Below, piece after piece: positions 8,724-17,900 of a stretch of 64,000 bases of DNA (its first letter is position 1; each line of letters begins with the position of its first letter). The position numbers and the translations under genes were made by a program. This DNA is from Paenibacillus riograndensis SBR5 (GTDB lineage: Bacteria; Bacillota; Bacilli; Paenibacillales; Paenibacillaceae). The notes below the pieces were generated by a model. The model did not search any database. It worked only from the letters and a program-made list of their open reading frames with translations, and had not been told where the DNA came from. The stretch covers positions 2,185,001 to 2,249,000 of the forward strand of contig NZ_LN831776.1 of the NCBI RefSeq assembly GCF_000981585.1, given 5' to 3'.

Positions 8724-9677
8724 TTGCAAAACACAATAAAAGCGAATGCCGGAAGTACGGTACCCAGATCTTCGGGGTCCTTGCTGAATTTTGTAAAGAA
8801 GCATTACTTTCTTTATTTAATGCTCGCTCCGGCGTTGATCCTAACCCTAATTTTCAAATACGGTCCTATGTATGGCGCGATCATCGCCTTTAAAGATTTC
8901 AGTCCCATCAAAGGAATCCTGGGCAGTGAGTGGGTAGGTTTTTACAACTTCAATAAGTTTCTTTCTTCCCCCAATTTTGAAGTCATTTTTATGAATACGC
9001 TTAAATTAAGCTTTTTCGGTCTGATATTGAGCTTTCCCGTTCCCATTCTGCTGGCCTTGATGCTGAATCAGGTGCGCAAGTCTGCAATCAAGAAGAACAT
9101 ACAGTTGTTTCTGTATGCGCCTAACTTTATTTCTGTAGTGGTTGTGGTGGGGATGCTGTTTATCTTCCTGTCCCCGACTGGGCCGATCAACCAGCTCCTT
9201 ACCTGGGCTACAGGTGAACCTGTGATGTTCATGTCCCGTCCGGAGTATTTCCGCTGGATCTACATTTTGTCGGATATCTGGACGAGTGCAGGCTGGGCTT
9301 CGATTATTTATGTGGCGGCTTTAGCCAACGTTGACCCCGAGCTACATAATGCAGCAAATCTGGACGGCGCCAATCTTTTGCAGAGAATACGCCATATTGA
9401 TCTTCCGACCATTCGCCCGATTATGGCCATTGTGTTTATTCTCGCTGCGGGCGGCATCATGTCGATTGGATTTGAAAAGGCTTATCTCATGCAAACGGCG
9501 ACCAACCTGCCGACTTCCGAGATCATTCCGACTTATGTGTACAAAATTGGCTTGCAGTCGGGCGACTACGCCTACTCAGCCGCAGTGGGGTTGTTCAACT
9601 CGCTTATCAACGTTGTTTTGCTCATTACAGTGAACTTCATTGTGAAGAAGCTGAATGAGGGCGACGGCCTTTACTAA
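8724..9677 (+). CDS. sugar ABC transporter permease, LplB type
   Basis: This integral membrane protein has about six transmembrane segments and is the first permease of a CUT1-type importer. The ABC loop (EAA motif) reads as AANLDGANLLQRIRHIDLP. I place the start at TTG 8724 because GGAGG at 8711-8715 is 8 nt upstream, whereas the ATG at 8709 overlaps that box and has no site of its own; this gives 317 aa. No ATPase gene is in the operon, as usual for this class, which shares an MsmX-like ATPase. With the second permease and lipoprotein it probably imports fructo-oligosaccharides released by the secreted GH32. Confidence 0.92.
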   Translation: MQNTIKANAGSTVPRSSGSLLNFVKKHYFLYLMLAPALILTLIFKYGPMYGAIIAFKDFSPIKGILGSEWVGFYNFNKFLSSPNFEVIFMNTLKLSFFGLILSFPVPILLALMLNQVRKSAIKKNIQLFLYAPNFISVVVVVGMLFIFLSPTGPINQLLTWATGEPVMFMSRPEYFRWIYILSDIWTSAGWASIIYVAALANVDPELHNAANLDGANLLQRIRHIDLPTIRPIMAIVFILAAGGIMSIGFEKAYLMQTATNLPTSEIIPTYVYKIGLQSGDYAYSAAVGLFNSLINVVLLITVNFIVKKLNEGDGLY

Positions 9678-9694
9678 GAAAGGAGCACCTGTTC

Positions 9695-10576
9695 ATGTTC
9701 ATCAAACATTCCCGGCTGGACCGCTTTATTCTCGCGCTGAATGCCACGTTTTTGACGCTCGCTGTATTGGTGGTGGTGCTTCCGCTCGTTTATGTGGTGA
9801 TTGCTTCCTTCATGGACCCGTCGGTACTGCTCAGCCATGGATTATCCTTCAAAATCTCGGACTGGTCCTTAGACGGCTACAAAATGATTCTGACCAATCC
9901 GGCGATGATCCGCGGTTTTGGAAACGCTGTTTTCTACTCTGTGGCATTTGCCATACTTACTGTTCTGGTCTCCATCTGCGCAGGTTATGCCCTGTCGGAT
10001 GACAGGCTGAAGGGCAGAGGTTTTTTTATGACCCTGTTCATTATCACGATGTTTTTTGGAGGGGGACTTGTTCCGACTTACCTGCTGGTCAAAAATCTGG
10101 GCCTGCTCGACACCGTCTGGGCCGTCATCATTCCCGGTGCAGTCAATGTATGGAACATTATCCTGTCCCGTACCTTTTTCAAGGGTGTGCCCAATGAATT
10201 GAGGGAGGCAGCCAATGTGGACGGGGCATCAGAATGGCGGATTTTCATCGGTATTGTATTGCCGCTCTCCAAACCCATTATCTTCGTGCTTGCCCTGTAC
10301 GCCTTTGTCGGCCAGTGGAATTCCTATTTTGATGCCATGATTTATCTGGATAATCCGAACCTTCATCCGCTGCAGCTTGTACTGCGTTCCATCCTGATTC
10401 AGAACCAGGTCGATCCGGGCATGATCAGTGATCAGCTCGCCATGGCGGAAATGAAACGGTTGTCCGAGATCATCAAATATGCTGCCATTGTGGTGTCCAG
10501 TCTGCCGCTGATCATTATGTATCCTTTCTTCCAGAAGTATTTTGAAAAAGGTGTCATGCTCGGTTCCCTGAAATAG
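9695..10576 (+). CDS. sugar ABC transporter permease, YtcP type
   Basis: This 293-aa membrane protein has six predicted transmembrane segments and the ABC-coupling loop ELREAANVDGASEWR followed by IVLPLSKP. It starts 17 nt after the upstream permease, with an AAGGAG box, so the two are translationally close and form the heterodimeric channel. The C-terminal FEKGVMLGSLK is the usual end of this subfamily. Substrate is inferred from the adjoining GH32 and fructokinase genes, not from the sequence itself. Confidence 0.93.
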   Translation: MFIKHSRLDRFILALNATFLTLAVLVVVLPLVYVVIASFMDPSVLLSHGLSFKISDWSLDGYKMILTNPAMIRGFGNAVFYSVAFAILTVLVSICAGYALSDDRLKGRGFFMTLFIITMFFGGGLVPTYLLVKNLGLLDTVWAVIIPGAVNVWNIILSRTFFKGVPNELREAANVDGASEWRIFIGIVLPLSKPIIFVLALYAFVGQWNSYFDAMIYLDNPNLHPLQLVLRSILIQNQVDPGMISDQLAMAEMKRLSEIIKYAAIVVSSLPLIIMYPFFQKYFEKGVMLGSLK

Positions 10577-10629
10577 GGGACGGGCTGAACATAGATACAG
10601 ATTTACATTCATCCTACTCAGGAGGTCAT

Positions 10630-12249
10630 ATGTCCATGAAAAAAACGACAAAATCAAAAGTGGTAACCAAAGCAGCTTCAGCGTCTGTGCTTGCCTCTCT
10701 CATGTTCCTTAGTGCATGCAGCGGCGGCGGAGGAGGAAGTGCAGCCAGTAAAGAACAGGACCCCAGCGGCAAAGTTACCCTGAACTTTATTACACAAAGC
10801 TCCCCGCTGGCCCCTGCCGACCCGAATGACAAGCTGATCAATAAACGCCTTGAAGAAAAAACAAATGTTCATATTAACTGGAAAAACTTCACCAAGGACG
10901 TATTTGTGGAAAAAAGAAACCTGGCGGTGGCCAGCGGCGACCTTCCCGATGCAATTTTTAATGCTGATTATAGCGATTATGAACTGCTGAAGCTCGCCAA
11001 GGACGGTACGATCATTCCGCTGAACGATCTGATTGAGAAGAATATGCCCAATTTTAAAAAGGTGCTGGAAGAAGCTCCTGAATACAAGAGCATGATTACG
11101 GCGCCGGACGGCAATATCTATGCTTTTCCCTGGATTGAAGAGCTGGGCAATGGAAAAGAGCGAATCCAGGCTGTAGACAGCATGCCTTGGATTAACGTCG
11201 AATGGCTGAAGAAGCTGGGCCTGGAGATGCCAAAAACGACGGATGAGCTGAAAAAAGTGCTGATCGCGTTCAAAACCCAGGACCCGAACGGCAACGGCCA
11301 GGCGGATGAAATCCCGCTGTCCTTCATCAATAAGCCGGGTGCGGAAGATCTGGCCTTCCTCTTTGCTTCCTTCGGGCTTGGGGAGAACCCCGACCATGCG
11401 GTGGTAAGCGATGACGGCAAAGTGATCTTTACCGCGGCGGAAGAAGGCTACAAAAACGCTATTTCATTTATTAATGAGCTGTATAAAGAAGGGCTTATTG
11501 ACATCGAGGCTTACACGCAGGACTGGAGTACGTATCTGGCCAAAGGGAAGGAGCAGCGCTACGGCCTGTACTTCTCTTGGGATAAAGCTAACATCTCCGG
11601 AGCTAATGATGCCTATGATGTAATGCCGCCGCTCGCCGGCCCGGATGGTGAAGTGAACGTAACGAGAACCAACGGACTGGGTCTTGGCCGCGGCAAAATG
11701 GTCGTGACGAGCGCCAACAAAAACCTGGAAACGACGGCGAAATGGGTGGACCAGCTGTATGATCCGCTCCAATCCGTACAGGACAACTGGGGCACCTACG
11801 GGGATGAAACCCAGCAGAACATCTTCGAATTGGATGAGGCCAAAGGCATGCTGAAGCATCTGCCGCTGGAAGGTGCGGCTCCTGTTGAGCTTCGCGAGAA
11901 AACAAGCATCGGCGGGCCGCTGGCTGTCCTGGATTCCTACTATGGCAAATATACCACCATGCCGGATGATGCCAAAGGCAGAATGGATATTATCAAGAAC
12001 ATCATGGCACCGAAGATGAAAGCGGAGAATGTAATGCCCAGCGTGTTCAATTCGATTGAAGAGCTGGACCGCCTGACGACGATTGAAACGGATTTGTTTG
12101 CCTACGTCCTTAGAATGCGTACAGAATGGTACCAGAACGGCAAAGTGAATGAGCAGTGGGGAGAATATCTGAAAGAGCTGGACCGTCTTGGCCTGCAGGA
12201 ATGGCTGAAAATCAAACAAGACGGTTATGACAGAGCAACCAAAAAATAA
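10630..12249 (+). CDS. extracellular solute-binding lipoprotein of the fructan ABC importer
   Basis: This 539-aa protein has a lysine-rich signal peptide and a lipobox LSAC at 27-30, so Cys30 would be lipidated and the protein anchored outside the membrane. The body is a large type-1 solute-binding fold similar to LipO/LplA proteins (SGDLPDAIFNADYSDYELL; WPY-type clefts). Length fits that family. It is the third gene of the operon and should deliver oligosaccharide to the two upstream permeases. ATG 10636 is an alternative start with more usual spacing from AGGAGG. Confidence 0.93.
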   Translation: MSMKKTTKSKVVTKAASASVLASLMFLSACSGGGGGSAASKEQDPSGKVTLNFITQSSPLAPADPNDKLINKRLEEKTNVHINWKNFTKDVFVEKRNLAVASGDLPDAIFNADYSDYELLKLAKDGTIIPLNDLIEKNMPNFKKVLEEAPEYKSMITAPDGNIYAFPWIEELGNGKERIQAVDSMPWINVEWLKKLGLEMPKTTDELKKVLIAFKTQDPNGNGQADEIPLSFINKPGAEDLAFLFASFGLGENPDHAVVSDDGKVIFTAAEEGYKNAISFINELYKEGLIDIEAYTQDWSTYLAKGKEQRYGLYFSWDKANISGANDAYDVMPPLAGPDGEVNVTRTNGLGLGRGKMVVTSANKNLETTAKWVDQLYDPLQSVQDNWGTYGDETQQNIFELDEAKGMLKHLPLEGAAPVELREKTSIGGPLAVLDSYYGKYTTMPDDAKGRMDIIKNIMAPKMKAENVMPSVFNSIEELDRLTTIETDLFAYVLRMRTEWYQNGKVNEQWGEYLKELDRLGLQEWLKIKQDGYDRATKK

Positions 12250-12280
12250 ACAATCGAGTGGAGTAAAGGAGAGAGCCATC

Positions 12281-13777
12281 ATGCCAGCTAGTACAAAACA
12301 AAACTACCGGGGGGTCTATCATTTCTCGCCCCAGGCCAAGTGGATGAACGACCCGAACGGGATGGTCTATTTTGAAGGAGAATATCATTTGTTTTTTCAG
12401 CATCATCCGGATGGAATGACCATGGGGGCCATGCACTGGGGCCATGCGGTCAGCAAGGATCTTGTCACCTGGGAAGAGCTGCCTGTCGCACTCTTTCCGG
12501 ATGAGCTTGGGATGATTTTCTCGGGAAGTGCTGTTGTGGACTGGAACAATACGACGGGATTTTTTGCGGATAAGCCGGGGCTGGTTGCCATCTTTACCCA
12601 CCACCTGGATATGCCCGAAGGGCAACCGCCTGTTCAGCGCCAAAGTCTCGCTTACAGCCATGACAACGGCAGAACCTGGACCAAATACGAAGGCAATCCG
12701 GTGCTGGAGGATGATGCCTTTATCGATTTCCGTGATCCGAAGGTGTTCTGGAACCGGGAGACAGGCAAATGGGTAATGATCGTTGCTTGCGGTCAAACGG
12801 TATGCCTGTATCATTCCCCGGATCTGATCCATTGGACATTTGCCAGTGAATTCGGCAAGGGCATCGGCTCTCATGACGGTGTGTGGGAATGCCCGGACTT
12901 GTTCCCGCTGCACGTGGATGGAGACACATCGAATATCAAATGGGTGATGCTGGTGAGTATCGGCGCGGACCCCGCTTTTGCTGAAGGCTCCAGAACGCAG
13001 TACTTCACCGGTGATTTCGATGGAAATGTGTTTACTCCGGACGAGGATTCCCGGACGATCCGCTGGCTGGATTATGGAAGGGACAATTATGCAGGAGTAA
13101 GCTGGTCGGATGTGCCTGAAGCCGATGGAAGACGCCTGTTTATCGGCTGGATGAGCAACTGGATGTATGCGCAGCAGACTCCTGCAGAAGAGTTCCGGGG
13201 GGCGATGACCCTGCCAAGAGAACTGTACCTTGAATCCAGAGAAGGGAACATCCTGCTTGTTCAGAAGCCGGCCCAAGAACTGGAGGCGGCCCGCATCCCG
13301 GTGCTTTCACTCAAAGACGTTACTGTGCAAGAAGTCAATGCTTCTTTAGCCGGTCTTCAGCTGGATGCTTACGAGATCGCCGCGAAGCTGCCCCGTGGCA
13401 TGTCTGCCGGATTCAAGGTAAGAGTCGGGGCGGGGGAAGAAACCGTGACCGGAATCGATGCGCAGACCGGAGAGCTGTATGTAGACCGGGCGGCTTCCGG
13501 CCTGACCGGCTTCCATGAGCGGTACCCCGGACGTCATTCGGCGGCGTTGCAGGCTCCGGGAGAGATCCATGATCTTCACATTTATGTCGACCGTACTTCA
13601 GTTGAAGTGTTCGGCAATGGGGGCCAGGCGGTCATTACAGATCTTATCTTCCCTAAGCCTGAATCTGCGGGTATTGCTGCGTTTGCCGAACATGAAGAGA
13701 CGCCGTTTCTTTCACTGGAGGTCTACAAATTAGCTCTGCCTGCCGCAATCGGCGATGACCGGCAATCGGAGGGCTGA
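12281..13777 (+). CDS. cytoplasmic GH32 beta-fructosidase (sucrose/fructo-oligosaccharide hydrolase)
   Basis: The protein is 498 aa from the ATG at 12281, with AAGGAGAG upstream; the longer frame overlaps the preceding gene. It has all three GH32 signatures: WMNDPNG at 21-27 (nucleophile Asp24), FRDP with Asp152 as transition-state stabiliser, and WECPD with acid/base Glu203. The five-bladed propeller is followed by the C-terminal beta-sandwich, ending near TSVEVFGNGG. There is no signal peptide, so it acts inside on imported fructosides and releases fructose for the fructokinase that starts 4 nt after its stop codon. Whether it prefers phosphorylated or free substrates cannot be read here; an ABC importer favours free sugars. 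Confidence 0.94.
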   Translation: MPASTKQNYRGVYHFSPQAKWMNDPNGMVYFEGEYHLFFQHHPDGMTMGAMHWGHAVSKDLVTWEELPVALFPDELGMIFSGSAVVDWNNTTGFFADKPGLVAIFTHHLDMPEGQPPVQRQSLAYSHDNGRTWTKYEGNPVLEDDAFIDFRDPKVFWNRETGKWVMIVACGQTVCLYHSPDLIHWTFASEFGKGIGSHDGVWECPDLFPLHVDGDTSNIKWVMLVSIGADPAFAEGSRTQYFTGDFDGNVFTPDEDSRTIRWLDYGRDNYAGVSWSDVPEADGRRLFIGWMSNWMYAQQTPAEEFRGAMTLPRELYLESREGNILLVQKPAQELEAARIPVLSLKDVTVQEVNASLAGLQLDAYEIAAKLPRGMSAGFKVRVGAGEETVTGIDAQTGELYVDRAASGLTGFHERYPGRHSAALQAPGEIHDLHIYVDRTSVEVFGNGGQAVITDLIFPKPESAGIAAFAEHEETPFLSLEVYKLALPAAIGDDRQSEG

Positions 13778-13781
13778 CGGA

Positions 13782-14669
13782 ATGCGTATAGGAGCCATTG
13801 AAGCAGGCGGAACCAAATTCGTATTAGGGATCGGGGATGAAAAGGGGGAAATTCTGGACCGGCTCAGCCTTCCAACCGGACATCCGGATCAGACCCTCCC
13901 CCAGGTGATTGAATATTTTCAGGACAAAGAGGTAGAGGCGATCGGAGTGGGCTCCTTTGGCCCGATCGATATCAACCCGGAGAGTCCGACTTACGGCTGC
14001 GTTACGTCCACCCCTAAGCCAGGGTGGGAGAATTACGATATGCTGGGGACTTTACGGCATGCCTTTCCCGTCCCCTTTGGCTGGGATACCGATGTTAATG
14101 CAGCCGCATATGGCGAAGCCAAGTGGGGGGCTGCGCAAGGATTGTCCAGCTGTCTGTACTATACCGTAGGTACCGGTGTCGGTGTCGGCGTGTATTCGGA
14201 AGGTACCATCATCCATGGCCTTGTGCATCCTGAAGGCGGGCATGTGCTGACCAGACGGCACCCGGAAGATAAATTTGCGGGAGTGTGCCCTTATCATGGG
14301 GACTGCCTCGAAGGGATGGCGGCAGGTCCTGCCATTGAAGCCAGATGGGGGAAAAAGGGCCATGAGCTGCCGCTGGACCATGCCGCCTGGGAAATGGAAG
14401 CCTTCTATATTGCCCAGTCCATAACCAGTGCCATTCTGCTGCTGTCTCCGCACAAAATTATTCTGGGCGGCGGCGTGATGCAGCAGCAGCAGCTGTTCCC
14501 GCTGATCCGGCAGGCGGTGCTGCGGAACCTGAACGGTTATGTCCGTTCAAGTTCCCTATTGGATCACATGGATGAGTATATTGTTCCGCCGGGCCTTGGC
14601 CCGCAGGCGGGATTATACGGCGCTCTGGCGTTGGGGCTTGCGGCTTGGAAGCATGAGGCAGCTAAATAA
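13782..14669 (+). CDS. ROK family fructokinase
   Basis: The protein is 295 aa from ATG 13782, with GGAGGG upstream in the end of the GH32 gene. It has the ATP-binding EAGGTK near the N terminus (7-12), catalytic Asp104 in WDTDVNAAAYGEAKWG, and the ROK zinc site formed by His160, Cys169, His172 and Cys175 (CPYHGDC). This pattern fits ScrK/YdhR-type fructokinases, which make fructose 6-phosphate from fructose and ATP. It is the last gene of the operon and starts 4 nt after the GH32 stop codon, so translation is likely coupled. Confidence 0.93.
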   Translation: MRIGAIEAGGTKFVLGIGDEKGEILDRLSLPTGHPDQTLPQVIEYFQDKEVEAIGVGSFGPIDINPESPTYGCVTSTPKPGWENYDMLGTLRHAFPVPFGWDTDVNAAAYGEAKWGAAQGLSSCLYYTVGTGVGVGVYSEGTIIHGLVHPEGGHVLTRRHPEDKFAGVCPYHGDCLEGMAAGPAIEARWGKKGHELPLDHAAWEMEAFYIAQSITSAILLLSPHKIILGGGVMQQQQLFPLIRQAVLRNLNGYVRSSSLLDHMDEYIVPPGLGPQAGLYGALALGLAAWKHEAAK

Positions 14670-14689
14670 CCCTTGCAGATTTTTCCTGA

Positions 14690-14875
14690 CTGCACTTATT
14701 GCAATAGAATACTTATGGTTCTGTAACAAATCGCGTTTTGCTGTATTTCGTGCAATAGATTTTCAGATTTGGAGTCAAAACCAGCTATTCTACGGGATTC
14801 TACTGTACAGAGTGCAACAGATTGAATTTTTCGGCCAATTTACGGGTTATCTGCTGCAGAAAGTGCAATAGAATG
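14690..14875 (+). repeat. intergenic repeat family A, four units at 51/62/51 bp
   Basis: Four units share a core like CTGCTGTAnnnnGTGCAATAGAAT. The TGCAA anchors fall at 14700, 14751, 14813 and 14864, giving spacings 51, 62 and 51. The same spacing order recurs at 56376-56540. The repeat fills most of the 14670-14993 gap between the fructokinase and the secreted GH32 genes. No T-tract or coding signal is seen. Confidence 0.75.
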
Positions 14876-14993
14876 TGTTGACACCTGTGTAGAAAAGCTT
14901 CGCCATAGGCATCCGGCCAGTTATGCAACCGTAACTGGCCAGCTTTTTAACAAGAGGATGAAAATTGCGCAGACGGGAAATGGAGGACAACAG

Positions 14994-17900
14994 ATGAAGA
15001 AGAAATTCAGGACAGTACTGTGCTTTCTGCTGGTTATAGGAACCGTGATGGCTTCCTCGGGCCTTTACGCAGTAAATCCTGCCACGGGCTGGGCTGCGCC
15101 AGCAGATCAGGGGACAGGGGAACCGGACAAGGAGGGGCTTGCAATTAATGAGAACGCTGCCAAGGTAATAACAAATCTGACGGGATGGCAAGTCAAAGGA
15201 AAAGGAGAGATGAAGAATACCGCAGAAGGGCTGTTGCTGACATCCGATCCGCAGCAGAATGTAATGGCTGTGTCCGAAACAGCGGCAGAGGATTTTTTGT
15301 ACGAAGCCGATGTGATGCTCAAGGAATTGAAAGCGGATACTTCTTTGATCTTCCGTTCGGATGATGACGGGAAGAATTCGTATATGCTGCAGCTTGCACC
15401 CGGGTCCGGGGTAATCCGCCTGAAAGATGCGGCAGGAGGGGCGGGCAAATTATACGAAGAACGACAGGTTTCCCTCAAGGAAGGGGAAATCTATCATCTC
15501 AAAGTAAAGGCTGAAGGGACATCGCTGAAGGTATATTGGGGGAATCAGTACAAACCTGTGATCGAGATTCAGGACAGTACATACCGTTCCGGCCGTCTTG
15601 GACTCCATGTGCGGGATGGTTCTGCTCTGTTCCAGAATATAACGGTAAGTGATCTGAAAGGAAACCTGGGTCCGGTGCTTATGAATAAAGGACAGTGGCA
15701 GCCTGACCTCAGAGGTCAAAAAGGTACCTCTGCAAACGGGAGCAAAGCACAGCGGATCTATTCTAGGCAAGCCGCCGATTTGGTATATGAAGGAACCATC
15801 TCTTTGGGCTCCAATGCTGCTGCGGCACTGGCTTTCCGTTCCTCTGCCGATGGCGTCCGCGGCTATGAAGCTGTCCTTGCGAGGGAAGGGGACCAGGTCG
15901 GTGTCAAGCTGGCAAAAGCGGACGGAACTGTAGTTGCAAGCTCAGAGCACCTTTATCCGAGCAGAACCGGAGCCAAACATCATGTGGAAATCAAGGCCAA
16001 GGGCAGCCGGATTCAAGTGTTCCTCGACGGGTATACCCCGGCGGCAATTGATATACAAGATACCGCGTATTCAACCGGACACGCCGGACTTGTGGTGAAA
16101 ACGGGAAACGCTTACTTTCAGGAAACCTATCTCACGGACGCGGACAGCTACTATAATGAAACTTTCCGTCCCCGGTATCATTATTCGCCGGTCCGCGGTT
16201 CCGCCAGTGACCCGAACGGGCTGGTCTATTTCGAAGGCGAATACCATCTCTTCCATCAGGATGGAGGCACATGGGCTCATGCCGTCAGCAAGGATATGCT
16301 GAACTGGAAACGCTTGCCGATTGCCCTTCCATGGAATGATTACGGGCATATCTGGTCCGGGGCTGCTGTAGCGGATGCAGCGAATGCATCAGGTCTGTTC
16401 ACAGATTCGGGGGGCAAAGGCCTGATTGCCTATTATACTTCCTATAACCCGGATGGCCCGAACGGCAACCAGCGGATTGGCCTGGCTTACAGCAAGGATA
16501 AGGGGCGCACCTGGGAATACGCCAAGGACCGTCCGATTGTGATTGAGAACCCCGGTAAAAACGGAGAAGATCCGGGAGGCTGGGATTTCCGCGATCCCAA
16601 GGTGGTCCGGGATGACGGGAATAACCGCTGGGTGATGGTGGTGTCCGGTGGCGATCATATCCGGTTTTTCACCTCAACCAATTTGCTGGACTGGACGTTG
16701 ACCGATAATTGGGGGTATGGGGATTATGTCCGCGGCGGTGTATGGGAATGCCCGGACTTGTTCCCGCTGACTGTACAGGGGACATCGCAGAAGAAATGGG
16801 TGCTCATGATCAGCACGGGCGCGAATCCGGCAACTGGAGGTTCGGATTCGGAATATTTTGTGGGGAGTCTGACGGCTGAAGGTAAATTCGTGAATGACAA
16901 CCCGGCCGGGAAGGTCTTGCGGACAGACTTTGGCAAAGAGTATTATGCCTCCATGTCGTTCTCGGACATGCCGGATGGGCGCAGAGTGATGCTGGCGTGG
17001 ATGTCCAACTGGGATTATCCGTTTGCTTTCCCTACTTCAGGCTGGAAGGGTGAGTTGACGGTTCCGAGAGAGGTTACCCTGGTCATGACCCCTGAGGGGC
17101 TCCGGCTTGCCCAGAGTCCGGTTAAGGAAATAGAGCAGCTGCGGAGCAGGCTGTTCACTGCAGCGGATAAGAGGGTCAATTCTTCTTCTCCCAACCTGCT
17201 GAAGGGTCTTGTAGCCGGTGCGTATGAAATTGAAGCCGAACTGGAGATTCCGGACGGCAGCACCGCAACAGAGTTTGGGTTTAACGTGCGTGAAGGAGCG
17301 GATCAGAAGACGGTTGTTGGCTACAAGGTAGGCGAAAGCCAGCTATTCGTTGACCGGTCCGCTTCCGGGGTAACGGATTTCTCCAGTCTTTTTAGTACAA
17401 GACATGAAGCGGCTATGACAGCGGAGAACAAGCGGATCAAGCTGCGGATTTTGGTGGATGAATCTTCTGTTGAGGTTTTTGGCAATGGGGGCAAGGCGGT
17501 GTTCTCTGAAGTCATTTTTCCTGACCCGGCCAGCAGGGCAATGAGCTTCTACAGCCAGGGCGGCATGGTGAAGGTGATATCGCTGAAAGTGAATAAGCTG
17601 GGACCGGTATGGAATTCAGACAGCAGCGCAGCCACCCGGATTGCCATGGATACCGCTGACCGTGAATTGGAGACCGGGGACAGCGTGACGCTGCAGGCGG
17701 CAGTGGAGAACGGGCCCGGCAATGGGGTTCACCCGCTGAAGTGGAAGTCGAGCAATGAAGAGGTGGCCGGTATTAGTGCAGCGGATTTTTCCCAGGCAAC
17801 CCTTCAGGCGAAAAAAGCAGGGGAGGCCGTCATTACGGTATCCACCCCGAACGGCAAGGCATCTGCCAGCCTGGTGGTAAAAGTATACGGCGGCGAATTT

